Assembly: GCA_002309765.1 (NCBI GenBank) | Contig: DBXY01000027.1 | Coordinates: 127 to 33,762 of the forward strand | Source of the DNA: Verrucomicrobia bacterium UBA1200 | GTDB lineage: Bacteria > Verrucomicrobiota > Kiritimatiellia > RFP12 > UBA1067 | Length of the DNA stretch: 33,636 bases | Direction of reading: 5' to 3' | Part shown: one piece after another, positions 1 to 8,100 of the stretch | Layout of the letters: every line of letters starts with the position of its first letter | Position numbering within the stretch: the stretch's first letter is position 1 | Position numbers and translations under genes: made by a program | The notes under the pieces: model-generated | Told to the model about the DNA's origin: nothing | Database searches by the model: none | Seen by the model: the letters and a program-made list of their open reading frames with translations, nothing else

Positions 1-161
1 GCCATGAGCGCCGTCGTCTTGCCGGACTGCCGCGCGGCGTGCAGCACGAAATAGCTGCGCTGCTCGACTATGCGCATTATTCCCGGCAGCCTTTCAAGCG
101 CCGGCAGCATATAGTGCTCGTCGGGGAAACATGGTCCCGCAATATTAAAACATTTCTCCAT
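1..161 (-). CDS. AAA-family ATPase, N-terminal part only (runs off the left edge)
   Basis: The minus strand from an ATG at 161-159 reads open to the window edge (53 codons). The product begins MEKCFNIAGPCFPDEHYMLP and reaches a Walker A loop, AARQSGKTT, at about residues 41-49. The opening GPCxPxxHYMLPA followed by YFVLHAARQSGKTT is typical of AAA ATPases of uncertain role that bind ATP through this P-loop and often carry a C-terminal nuclease-like region; that part lies outside the window. No clear Shine-Dalgarno precedes the ATG. The other reading frames here show no such motif. What it acts on cannot be told from the fragment. Confidence 0.75.
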   Translation of the reverse strand, partial: MEKCFNIAGPCFPDEHYMLPALERLPGIMRIVEQRSYFVLHAARQSGKTTALM

Positions 162-322
162 AACGGATATTTTACATTAATTAGGGCCGCCGACGCAAAG
201 CAAAACAATAAGAAATTTATAAAAAAAGGCGTGGCAGTTAAACCAGGCGGACGGTTGAGGCGGATTTCCGGCCTGCACATCACGTCAAATTGCGCTTTTT
301 TTGAAATAATCGAATTTTAGTG

Positions 323-351
323 TTGTGTTTTCACAATTTAATTAGTACTAT
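323..351 (+). promoter_or_regulatory. Candidate sigma70-type promoter of the yegP-like gene
   Basis: TTGTGT (323-328), a 17-nt spacer and TACTAT (346-351) lie about 50 nt before the start codon at 404. The -35 half is part of an inverted repeat, TTGTG-tttt-CACAA (323-336), which could be an operator. Read by eye; no transcript evidence. Confidence 0.4.
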
Positions 352-403
352 TTCCAATGTTGGAAGTTGTGTTTGTCAACCAAGCTAAACGAGGAGTATT
401 GAG

Positions 404-772
404 ATGGGTACGTTCGTTATCAGCAAAGCCAAATCTGGACCGATGTTCAACCTGAAGGCCACCAACGGCCAGATCATTGCCTCCAGCCAAGTTTATAAGT
501 CCGAGAAAACCTGTGCCGCCGGCATCGCAAGCGTCCAGAAGAACGCGCCGGTAGCCGCGCTGGAAAACCAGACGGAAAAGGATTTCGCGGTTCAGAAAAA
601 CCCCAAATTCGAGGTTTACAAGGACAAGCGCGGCGAGTTCCGTTTCCGCCTGAAAGCCACCAACGGCCAAATCATCGCGGTCGGCGAGGGCTACAACAAG
701 CTGGATAGCTGCTTGGCGGGAATTGAGTCGGTGCGCAAGAACGCCGCCAACTCCAAAGTGGTCAAAGAATAA
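404..772 (+). CDS. yegP: YegP-like DUF1508 family protein
   Basis: A small 122-residue cytoplasmic protein made of two copies of the DUF1508 module (about residues 2-48 and 66-115). Each copy contains the hallmark LKATNGQIIA and ends in a GI-x-SV-x-KNA helix. The length matches the two-module YegP form (E. coli YegP is about 110 residues). The biochemical role of the family is not established; stress-related proposals exist but nothing here tests them. The start is well supported: GAGGAG at 391-396 sits 7 nt before the ATG. The gene has its own candidate promoter and a strong terminator, so it is probably monocistronic. Confidence 0.9.
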   Translation: MGTFVISKAKSGPMFNLKATNGQIIASSQVYKSEKTCAAGIASVQKNAPVAALENQTEKDFAVQKNPKFEVYKDKRGEFRFRLKATNGQIIAVGEGYNKLDSCLAGIESVRKNAANSKVVKE

Positions 773-799
773 GAGAACACCGATTTTTTGACGGCACAC

Positions 800-834
800 A
801 AAAAACGCCCGGCCTCACCGCCGGGCGTTTTTTT
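800..834. terminator. Bidirectional Rho-independent terminator
   Basis: CGCCCGGC (806-813) pairs perfectly with GCCGGGCG (820-827) around a 6-nt loop. It is flanked by a run of A on the left and a run of T on the right, so the hairpin ends in a U-tract on either strand. It lies between the convergent yegP-like gene (ends 772) and ahcY (ends 860) and can serve both. Confidence 0.9.
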
Positions 835-859
835 ATACCGCCGAATTGCACGCTTCCGA

Positions 860-2254
860 TTAATAGCGGTAATAATCGGGCTTAAACGGCCCGTCCACCG
901 GAACGCCGATGTAGTCCGCCTGTTTCTGGGAGAGCTGGGTAAGCTTGGCCCCCAACTGACCCAAATGGAGCCGGGCGACCTCCTCGTCCAGTTCTTTGGG
1001 AAGCCGGTACACCGCAACGTCCAGCTTTTCCCGCCATAGCTTCATTTGCGCCAGACACTGGTTGGTGAAACTGTTGGACATCACAAACGCCGGATGGCCG
1101 GTGGCGCATCCGAGATTTACCAACCTCCCCTCCGCAAGCACGTAAACGCAATGGCCGTCCGGGAATATCCACTGGTCAACCTGTGGTTTGATGTTGACGC
1201 ACTTGACGCCCGGCCAACGTTTCAACTCCGCCATGCGGATTTCGTTGTCGAAATGGCCGATGTTGCAGACAATAGCCTGGTCGCGCATCTTGCTCATGTG
1301 CTCGGCGGTAATGATGTCGCAATTACCGGTGGCGGTGACAAAGATATTGGCGTACGGAAGGGCTTCCTCGATCGTGGTGACCTTGAACCCAGCCATGCAG
1401 GCCTGCAAAGCGCAAATGGGGTCGATTTCCGACACCCACACCTGGGCGTGGCTGCCGCGCATCGCCTCGGCGCACCCCTTGCCGACATCGCCGTAACCGC
1501 AGACAAAGGCTAGCTTTCCGGCGACCATGATGTCCATTGCCCGCTTGATGCCGTCCACCAGCGATTCGCGGCAACCATAAATGTTGTCAAACTTCGACTT
1601 GGTGACCGAGTCGTTAACGTTGATTGCCGGGAAGAGCAGCTTGTTAGCCGCCGCCCGCTGGTACAGCCGGTGCACCCCGGTGGTGGTTTCCTCCGACACC
1701 CCGCGGCAACGCGCCACCGCCCGGTGGAAATAACCCGGCTCCTCTTTCAGGGTTTTCCGGATCAGCGCGTAAATCACCTGCTCCTCTTCCGACTCCGGTT
1801 CGACCTCCAAGAACGAAGGGTCGTTTTCGGCCTGATATCCAAGATGCAGCAGCAACGTGGCGTCGCCGCCGTCGTCAACGATCAGGTCCGGGCCGTCGCC
1901 GTCGGGCCAAGTGAGCGCCTGTTTGGTACACCACCAGTATTCCTCCAGCGTCTCGCCCTTCCAAGCGAAAACCGGGGTACCGGTGGCGGCAATCGCGGCG
2001 GCGGCGTGGTCTTGGGTGGAAAAGATGTTGCAGCTGGCCCAGCGCACGTCCGCACCCAGCTCTTTGAGCGTCTCGATCAGCACGGCGGTCTCGATGGTCA
2101 TGTGCAGCGAACCGGTCACTCTGGCCCCGGCCAGGGGCTTTTGCGGCCCGTACTTGGCTCGGGTCGCCATCAGTCCCGGCATTTCCTTCTCTTCCACGCG
2201 GATGGTTTTGCGCCCCAGTTCCGCCAACCCGATATCCTTGATCTTGCAGTCCAC
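860..2254 (-). CDS. ahcY: Adenosylhomocysteinase (S-adenosyl-L-homocysteine hydrolase)
   Basis: Cytosolic NAD-dependent enzyme that splits S-adenosylhomocysteine into adenosine and homocysteine, removing the inhibitory product of methyl transfers. The 464-residue protein has the N-terminal substrate region (TGSLHMT, DDGGD), the active-site stretch NVNDSVTKSKFDN, the dinucleotide-binding loop GYGDVGKG and the conserved tail PFKPDYYRY. It carries the insertion of roughly 40 residues (around YQAENDPSF to SEETTTG) found in the longer bacterial/eukaryotic form. The start is a GTG at 2254-2252: AGAGGA lies 7 nt upstream, and the conserved N-terminus begins directly there, whereas the first ATG would remove about 24 conserved residues. 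It is last in the operon, 17 nt after metK, its partner in the activated methyl cycle. Confidence 0.97.
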   Translation of the reverse strand: MDCKIKDIGLAELGRKTIRVEEKEMPGLMATRAKYGPQKPLAGARVTGSLHMTIETAVLIETLKELGADVRWASCNIFSTQDHAAAAIAATGTPVFAWKGETLEEYWWCTKQALTWPDGDGPDLIVDDGGDATLLLHLGYQAENDPSFLEVEPESEEEQVIYALIRKTLKEEPGYFHRAVARCRGVSEETTTGVHRLYQRAAANKLLFPAINVNDSVTKSKFDNIYGCRESLVDGIKRAMDIMVAGKLAFVCGYGDVGKGCAEAMRGSHAQVWVSEIDPICALQACMAGFKVTTIEEALPYANIFVTATGNCDIITAEHMSKMRDQAIVCNIGHFDNEIRMAELKRWPGVKCVNIKPQVDQWIFPDGHCVYVLAEGRLVNLGCATGHPAFVMSNSFTNQCLAQMKLWREKLDVAVYRLPKELDEEVARLHLGQLGAKLTQLSQKQADYIGVPVDGPFKPDYYRY

Positions 2255-2271
2255 TTAAAAATCCTCTCCGC

Positions 2272-3453
2272 TTAAAGTTTGAAAAAGTCCTTTAACTGGT
2301 CAACCTTGTCGGTCTTCTCCCACGGGAAGCCTTCGCGCCCGAAATGGCCGTAATTCGCGGTCTTGCGGTACGACCAACCGTCGGGTTTGGTCAATCCGAG
2401 TTCCTGCACCAGCATGCCGGGACGGAAATCGAAAATCCCGCCGTTCATCAGCGCGTCGGCAAGCTTCTCCTCGGAGACCTTGCCGGTGCCGTAAGTGCTC
2501 ACGTTGATGCTGAGCGGCTCGGCGACGCCGATCGCGTAGGCGACCTGAATCTCGCACTTGTCGGCAAGACCGGCGGCGACGATATTTTTGGCGGCGTACC
2601 GTCCGTAATACGCGGCGGAGCGGTCAACCTTGGAGGGATCTTTCCCAGAGAAAGCCCCGCCGCCGTGCGACCCTACCCCGCCGTAGGTGTCCACGATAAT
2701 CTTGCGCCCGGTCAGTCCGGAATCGCCGCACGGCCCGCCGATCTCGAAGCGTCCGGTCGGGTTGATGTGGAATTTGGTCCGGTTGGTCAGCAATCCGGTG
2801 TCCTTGAGCAGCTGGCGGGCGGCCTCCTCCAAATCTTTGCGGATAGTCTCAATGCCCACCGGGCCGGTCTGGTGGGAGATAACCACAGCGGTGATTTCCT
2901 TCGCCTTGCCGCCATCGTAAAGCACGCTGACCTGGGATTTGGAATCCGGCCGGAGGTACGGGATCTCGCGGTTCTTGCGCAGCGCGGTGAAGTACTGCAA
3001 CAGCTGGTGGGCGTAAACGATCGGCGCCGGCATCAGCTCCGGCGTGGCGTTGGAAGCGTAACCGAACATCATGCCCTGGTCGCCCGCCCCCTGTTCTTCC
3101 AAAGTCGCCTTGCTTACCCCCTGGTTGATGTCGGGCGACTGGCCGTGGAGGGCGCAGATGTAATTGAAGGTGTCGTAGCTGAATCCCTCGGCGGGATTGT
3201 CGTACCCGATATCCTTAACCACCTCGCGGGCGATTTGCTGGGGGTTGACCGATTTCCAGCCTTTGCAGGTAACCTCGCCAAGGTTGCAGACCATATTGGT
3301 ACCGACCGCGGTTTCGCAGGCAACGTGCGAACCGGAATCCAGCGCCAGACAGGCATCGAGAACCGCATCGGAAATCTGGTCGCAAACCTTGTCGGGATGG
3401 CCCTCCGAGACCGCCTCGGAGGTGAAAACGTGACGTGAAGACAATTTACTCAT
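2272..3453 (-). CDS. metK: S-adenosylmethionine synthase
   Basis: Makes S-adenosylmethionine from methionine and ATP in the cytosol. The protein is 393 residues, the usual length. It has the N-terminal SEGHPDKV with the ATP-contacting histidine, signature GAGDQGMMFGYA, the P-loop-like signature GGGAFSGKD, and DKVDQLK near the C-terminus. The ATG at 3453 is preceded by AGAGGAG (3470-3464) with 10 nt between. A nearer upstream ATG (3461) opens a two-codon frame, ATG TTG TAA, whose stop overlaps the metK start; its spacing to the SD is too short for it to be the main start. metK is third in the dut-rfbA-metK-ahcY operon. The 82-nt gap before it holds a structured leader that may control translation (separate entry). 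Confidence 0.97.
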   Translation of the reverse strand: MSKLSSRHVFTSEAVSEGHPDKVCDQISDAVLDACLALDSGSHVACETAVGTNMVCNLGEVTCKGWKSVNPQQIAREVVKDIGYDNPAEGFSYDTFNYICALHGQSPDINQGVSKATLEEQGAGDQGMMFGYASNATPELMPAPIVYAHQLLQYFTALRKNREIPYLRPDSKSQVSVLYDGGKAKEITAVVISHQTGPVGIETIRKDLEEAARQLLKDTGLLTNRTKFHINPTGRFEIGGPCGDSGLTGRKIIVDTYGGVGSHGGGAFSGKDPSKVDRSAAYYGRYAAKNIVAAGLADKCEIQVAYAIGVAEPLSINVSTYGTGKVSEEKLADALMNGGIFDFRPGMLVQELGLTKPDGWSYRKTANYGHFGREGFPWEKTDKVDQLKDFFKL

Positions 3454-3535
3454 TACAACATGACTCCTCTGTTAACTCTGCGGAAAGGCACCGGTAAGTC
3501 ACCAACCGGGTTCCCGCAAAGAAAAGACAAATGTA
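3454..3535 (-). promoter_or_regulatory. Candidate structured leader RNA / riboswitch-like element before metK
   Basis: On the minus strand the rfbA-metK gap can form an outer 8-bp stem (3518-3511 with 3486-3479, one G-U pair) enclosing a 5-bp stem CCGGT/ACCGG (3509-3505 with 3495-3491) with a 9-nt loop. Loop bases UGACUU (3501-3496) can pair with GAGUCA (3466-3461), whose GAG is the 3' end of the metK Shine-Dalgarno. This pseudoknot would hide the ribosome site. No U-run follows the outer stem, so it is not a usual terminator. Loop-to-SD pseudoknots are known in several SAM-sensing RNA classes. I could not match it to a named class. Confidence 0.45.
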
Positions 3536-4414
3536 TCAAAAATCGGCGGAGAACACAAGCTTGTTTAGATATTCCCCGTAGGTTGACTTGCGCTGGCTTT
3601 CGGCAAGCGCTTTCAGCTGGTCGAGGGTTATGAAGCCCTGCCGCCAGGCGATCTCCTCCAGACAGGCGATTTTCAGTCCCTGCCGATCCTGCACCGCCCG
3701 GACAAACGAGGTGGCGTCAGCCAGCGATGCGTGGGTGCCGGTGTCCAGCCACGCGATGCCGCGGCTCATCAGGCGAACCGCCAGATCGCCCCGCTCCAGA
3801 TAGTAGCGGTTGACATCGGTAATCTCATATTCGCCGCGGGCCGAGGGTTTCAATTCACTGGCCACTTTCACCACGTCGTTGTTGTAGAAATACAACCCCA
3901 CCACCGCATAATTCGACGCCGGGTGCTCGGGTTTCTCCTCGATGCTGGTCACCTTGCCCGCCCGGTCAAAGCCGACCACCCCGTAACGTTCCGGGTCATT
4001 AACGTAATAGCCGAACACCGTTGGCCGGTCCGAGGCGGAGGTCGTCATCAGCATTCTGGTCAACCCGTCGCCGTAAAAGACATTATCGCCCAAAATCAGG
4101 CAGACCGAATCGTCCCCGATGAACTCCGCGCCCAGCACGAACGCCTGTGCCAAGCCGTTCGGGACTTCCTGCACCTTGTAGGAAAGATTCAGACCGAGTT
4201 GGGAACCGTCGCCGAACAATTCCCGGAAAATCGGGGTGGCCTCCGGCGTGGAGATAATCAGAATATCCCGGATTCCGGCCAGCATCAGCGTGGACAGCGG
4301 ATAGTAGATCATCGGTTTGTCGTAGATCGGGAGCAACTGTTTGCAGATCACCCGCGTTACCGGATAAAGCCTGGTGCCGGCCCCGCCGGCGAGGATTATG
4401 CCTTTTCGTGCCAT
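3536..4414 (-). CDS. rfbA: Glucose-1-phosphate thymidylyltransferase
   Basis: Couples dTTP and glucose-1-phosphate to dTDP-glucose, the first step of dTDP-L-rhamnose and related sugar synthesis for cell-surface glycans. The 292-residue product has the nucleotidyltransferase signature LAGGAGTRLYPVT near the N-terminus, KQLLPIYDKPMIYYPLSTLMLAGI, the metal-site region LGDNVFYG, the sugar-binding EEKP, and GIAWLDTGTHASL near the C-terminus; it matches the usual RfbA/RmlA length. The frame extends 24 codons upstream into dut, but the ATG at 4414 is chosen because AGGA lies about 8 nt before it and the family begins at MARKGIILAGG. Only 4 nt separate the dut stop from this start, so translation is probably coupled. 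No rfbB, C or D lies nearby. Confidence 0.95.
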   Translation of the reverse strand: MARKGIILAGGAGTRLYPVTRVICKQLLPIYDKPMIYYPLSTLMLAGIRDILIISTPEATPIFRELFGDGSQLGLNLSYKVQEVPNGLAQAFVLGAEFIGDDSVCLILGDNVFYGDGLTRMLMTTSASDRPTVFGYYVNDPERYGVVGFDRAGKVTSIEEKPEHPASNYAVVGLYFYNNDVVKVASELKPSARGEYEITDVNRYYLERGDLAVRLMSRGIAWLDTGTHASLADATSFVRAVQDRQGLKIACLEEIAWRQGFITLDQLKALAESQRKSTYGEYLNKLVFSADF

Positions 4415-4418
4415 TTCG

Positions 4419-4883
4419 TCATTCCTGTTTGTGATTTGAAATCGGTTGGGTACCGGTGGAGCCGAAACCGCCGCCACCGCGCTCACTGCCGGAAAGCCCG
4501 TCCGCCTCGACCGCCCGGACCGCCAGTACCGGGGCGATGACCAGCTGGGCGATCCGCATTCCCGGCGTGATCCGGAAGGTCGAGTCGCCGAGATTAACCA
4601 ACAAGACGCAAATCTCGCCCCGGTATCCGGAATCGATGGTTCCCGGCGCGTTCAGCACCGTCACCCCGTGCTTAAACGCCAGTCCGCTGCGGGGCCGGAC
4701 TTGCGCCTCGGTGCCCGGCGGCAACTCCATGGCCCATCCGGTGCGCACCAAGCGCCGCTCGCCCGGCGCGATGGACACTTCCTCCACCGCGCAGACATCC
4801 ATCCCCGCGTCGCCTTCTCTAGCATAGGCCGGCATCACCGCCCCCGCCGCCAGCCGCAGAAACTTCACCAAAACCCCGTTCAT
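4419..4883 (-). CDS. dut: Deoxyuridine 5'-triphosphate nucleotidohydrolase (dUTPase)
   Basis: Hydrolyses dUTP to dUMP and pyrophosphate, keeping uracil out of DNA and supplying dUMP for dTTP. The trimeric dUTPase motifs appear in order within 154 residues: AGMDVCA, RPRSGLAFKHG, NAPGTIDSGYRGEI with the catalytic aspartate, RIAQLVI, and the glycine-rich arm RGGGGFGSTG near the C-terminus. It is the first gene of a four-gene operon; dTTP made downstream of dUMP is a substrate of the next enzyme, RfbA, which may explain the pairing. The ATG at 4883 has only a weak upstream GGGG-type ribosome site. Confidence 0.95.
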   Translation of the reverse strand: MNGVLVKFLRLAAGAVMPAYAREGDAGMDVCAVEEVSIAPGERRLVRTGWAMELPPGTEAQVRPRSGLAFKHGVTVLNAPGTIDSGYRGEICVLLVNLGDSTFRITPGMRIAQLVIAPVLAVRAVEADGLSGSERGGGGFGSTGTQPISNHKQE

Positions 4884-4908
4884 GAAAATTCCCCATTACT
4901 ATGCTGCC

Positions 4909-4938
4909 ATTATACAAAATTCCCCCGCCGGAATTCAA
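4909..4938 (-). promoter_or_regulatory. Candidate promoter of the dut-rfbA-metK-ahcY operon
   Basis: On the minus strand TTGAAT (4938-4933), an 18-nt spacer and a perfect TATAAT (4914-4909) lie about 25 nt before the dut start. The position fits a short leader for the whole operon. Confidence 0.55.
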
Positions 4939-5002
4939 TCTTAATGCGTAAAGAAATTTTGCGCGGTTGGCGAAGGAGGAACTGTCAAACCGTCTTGTAG
5001 GG

Positions 5003-5075
5003 GAATGAAAAATGAAGAGTGAAGAGTGAAGAATTGAGGAACCGTCCAACCGTCAAACCGTCAAACCGTCCAATC
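5003..5075. repeat. Degenerate heptamer tract followed by octamer tandem repeat
   Basis: Five 7-bp units run from 5003 to 5037: GAATGAA, AAATGAA, GAGTGAA, GAGTGAA, GAATTGA. They are followed from 5040 by four 8-bp units: AACCGTCC, AACCGTCA, AACCGTCA, AACCGTCC. A lone AACCGTCT lies at 4988-4995. The tract ends 10 nt before the -35 box of the next gene. There is no coding potential. Confidence 0.85.
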
Positions 5076-5085
5076 GATTTGTCAA

Positions 5086-5114
5086 TTGACGCATTGGCTG
5101 ATTTTTGATACTAT
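5086..5114 (+). promoter_or_regulatory. Candidate promoter of the HzsA-like fusion gene
   Basis: TTGACG (5086-5091), a 17-nt spacer and TACTAT (5109-5114) give a near-consensus sigma70-type promoter about 58 nt before the ATG at 5173. An in-frame upstream start at 5086 overlaps the -35 box, which supports the later start. Confidence 0.6.
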
Positions 5115-5172
5115 TCCGTTGTTTCCAGCGTTGGGTTTATTAAATCGGAAAATTTCATTTTGGGGATTGACC

Positions 5173-8100
5173 ATGTTACCAATCAGGCCGTTTTTTGCCT
5201 TTGTCGCGGCGTACGCAGCTTTTTCTGTCGTTTGCGCTTTTGCCGCCGAAACGCCGGTGGTCAGGGGCGCGGAAAAGGCGGTTGCCATTTCGGAACGCCT
5301 CAATGGCGCGGAAGAGATTAAACTGTCCGTAACGGTCGGCCCGGACACTTACGATTATGACCAGGCGATATGGTGCGCCCCCGTTTTCATTTTGAAGAAC
5401 GGTCAGCGTATTGACGCCACCACCATCCCATTGCGCGGCAATCGGGCCGGATGGGGAAAGGTCGAGGTAAACCGCGTCTCTTGGGGCGGTTCCAAGACGG
5501 CAACGGTCGGCGGCGAACGGTTCGACCGGTTCATCTCCGCCCACGCGCCCTCGTATCTGGTGCTTCCGGTGCCGGACGGCGCGGTCGGCTTTGAAGCCCG
5601 TTGCGGTTTGACCGCCCCGAAAGGCAAGGGCAGCTGCACCTTTATCGTGGAAGCCGGCGAGTTTTCCCGCCAAGAACGGATGGCCGGCCTCGCCAAACGC
5701 GCGGCGGCTGACCTCCCCGCCATAAAACGCCTCTCCGCGCACCGTCGGTCTACCAATCCGCAATTGGCCGCCGAAATGGATCGCGCCGACGCGCAGACCG
5801 CCGAAATCGAGAAAGCGCTCGCCGGGCTGTCCGGGACGCAACCCGACAGCGCGGCGCTGGAAGCGGCGGAAAAGGCGCTCGACCGGCTGGCGGGTCTCAA
5901 GCGCACGTTGATGGTCGATCTCAACCCCGCCGTCGCTTTCGACCGACTGCTTTTCATCCGCCGGAAGAACGGCCGCCAATATCTGCCCTGTAATTGGCAG
6001 AGCAACTCGAAACTGCCCAAAGACGGTCACGACAACGAACTGTGCCTGCTCGACATTCGCGGCAAGAAATCCGGCGACACCGAGGTCATTTACAAACCGG
6101 AGGGCGGACGGCCGATCTGCGATGTCGAACTGCACTGGAATGCCGACCGCCTGCTCTTTTCCGGGGTTGCCGCGTCCAACGCCTGGCACGTGATGGAGTT
6201 GGATTTAGCCAGCCGGCAGGTGCGACAAGTAACGCGGGACAATGCGGAAGACATCAACCATTACGATGCCTGCTATGTGCCGGACGGGCACATCATCTTC
6301 ACCTGCACCGCCCTCAAATACGCCGTGCCGTGCGTTTGGGGCGACACGCCGGTGGCCAACCTCTTCCGCTGCAACGCCGACGGTTCGGAGATGGAACTGC
6401 TTACCAACGACCAGGAACACTCGTGGTGCCCGGTCGTGATTCCCGATGGACGGGTCATGTATCTCCGCTGGGAATACACCGATCTGCCGCACTCCAACGC
6501 CCGCATCCTTTTCACCTGCAACCCCGACGGCACCAACCAGCGCGCTCTTTACGGCAGCAACTCCTTCTGGCCCAACAGCATATTCTACGCCCGACCGATT
6601 CCCGGCAAGCCGGCGCAGTTCGTGGCGGTGCTATCCGGCCACCATGGTTTACGCCGGCAGGGACAGCTCGGACTTTTTGATGTCACCAAAGGAACCGAAG
6701 AGGGTGACGGCGCCGTCCAGCTGTTGCCCGGTTACGGAAAGACGGTTGACCCGATTGTGCGCGACCAGCTCTACAACGGTACCTGGCCGATGAACCTGCA
6801 CCCCTACCCGCTCGATGACACAACCTTTCTGGTGGCGCGGCGCAACCAAGACGAGCGCAACTTCTCGATCTACCTGATCGACCGGTTCGACAACGAACTG
6901 TGTCTGCTGCGCGAGGACGGTCATGACCTTTGCGAACCCGTACCGTTGATGAAAACGCCCGTCCCCCACTCCCAGCCAGACCGCATAGAACGTGGCAGCA
7001 CCAGTGCGCAAGTATACATCTCCAACATTTATGAAGGGCCGGGATTAAAGGACATCCCGCCGGGAACGGTGAAAAACCTCCGGCTCTACACCTACACCTT
7101 CGGATTTCACCAAGAGGGCGGCCTCTACGGCTCGATCGGTCTGGACGGGCCGTGGGATATGCGGCGGACGCTGGGAACGGTACCGGTGAATCCCGACGGC
7201 AGCGCGTATTTCAAAGTGCCGGCCAACACGCCGATCGCGGTCCAGCCGCTCGACGCCGAGGGCAAATCCCTGCAAATAATGCGCAGCTGGTTCACCGCAC
7301 GAAGCGGTGAATACCTATCTTGCGCCGGGTGCCACGAAAAGCAAAGTTTCGTAGCCCGCGCGCCGCAGGTGGCGGCGAACATAAAACTGGAAGAGATTCG
7401 CCCTTGGCGCGGCCCGTCGCGCAATTTCGAATTTTCACGCGAGGTCCAGCCGGTTCTGGACGCCTTCTGCGTCCGCTGCCACAACAGTCCGGATCCCCCC
7501 GCGTCCGAGATGTTCGGCGACCGCCGATGGAAACCCGACCTTCGCGGAACCAGCATGATCACAAACTGGGTTACGCAAATGCACGGCAGGGTCGGAAAGG
7601 AATTCGGCGGCAAGTTCTCAGCCCCGTACTTCAATCTGGTCCGCTTCGTCCGCCACCCCGGAATCGAAAGCGACATACACCTCTTCGAGCCGATGGAGTG
7701 GCATGCCGACACCACCGAACTGATGATGATGCTGGACAAAGGGCACCACGGCGTTGTCCTTACGCCAGAGGCGCGGGACCGTCTCGTGACGTGGATCGAC
7801 TTCAACACCCCCTACCACGGGCGCTGGCAGACCATCGTCGGCGACAAGGCGTTAGAGCGCGAAAAACTGCGTGAGGAGCGCCGCGCCAGCTACCTCGGCG
7901 TTCGGGAGAACCACGAAACCATAGACACCCCTACCCCGGTGCTGACGGCGCCGGAGAATAAGGGCACCCCGCCTCCTAGCAATAAGCCGTGCGTGGTGGA
8001 TGGTTGGCCGTTTGATCCCGCTAGCAAACCCGCCGCCCCGGCTCCGGCCATTAAGCTCGCCGAAGGGGTGGAATTGCCGTTGGTCGCGATTCCCGGCGGT

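Noticed and set aside
39..320. Open frame of 93 codons on the plus strand at the left edge
   Set aside because: The opposite strand encodes a recognisable Walker A ATPase start there; this frame has no motif and no ribosome site.
2344..3438. Open frame of 364 codons on the plus strand
   Set aside because: It lies fully antisense to metK, whose signatures are intact.
3453..3461. Two-codon open frame (ATG TTG TAA) overlapping the metK start
   Set aside because: It is only 2 nt from the Shine-Dalgarno and encodes nothing recognisable; probably chance, though it could affect initiation.
3479..3518. The metK leader hairpin as an rfbA terminator
   Set aside because: No U-run follows the stem on the minus strand and the genes otherwise look cotranscribed.
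5086..5172. Upstream start for the HzsA-like fusion gene
   Set aside because: The codon overlaps the -35 box of a near-consensus promoter, and only the ATG at 5173 gives a signal peptide at the N-terminus.
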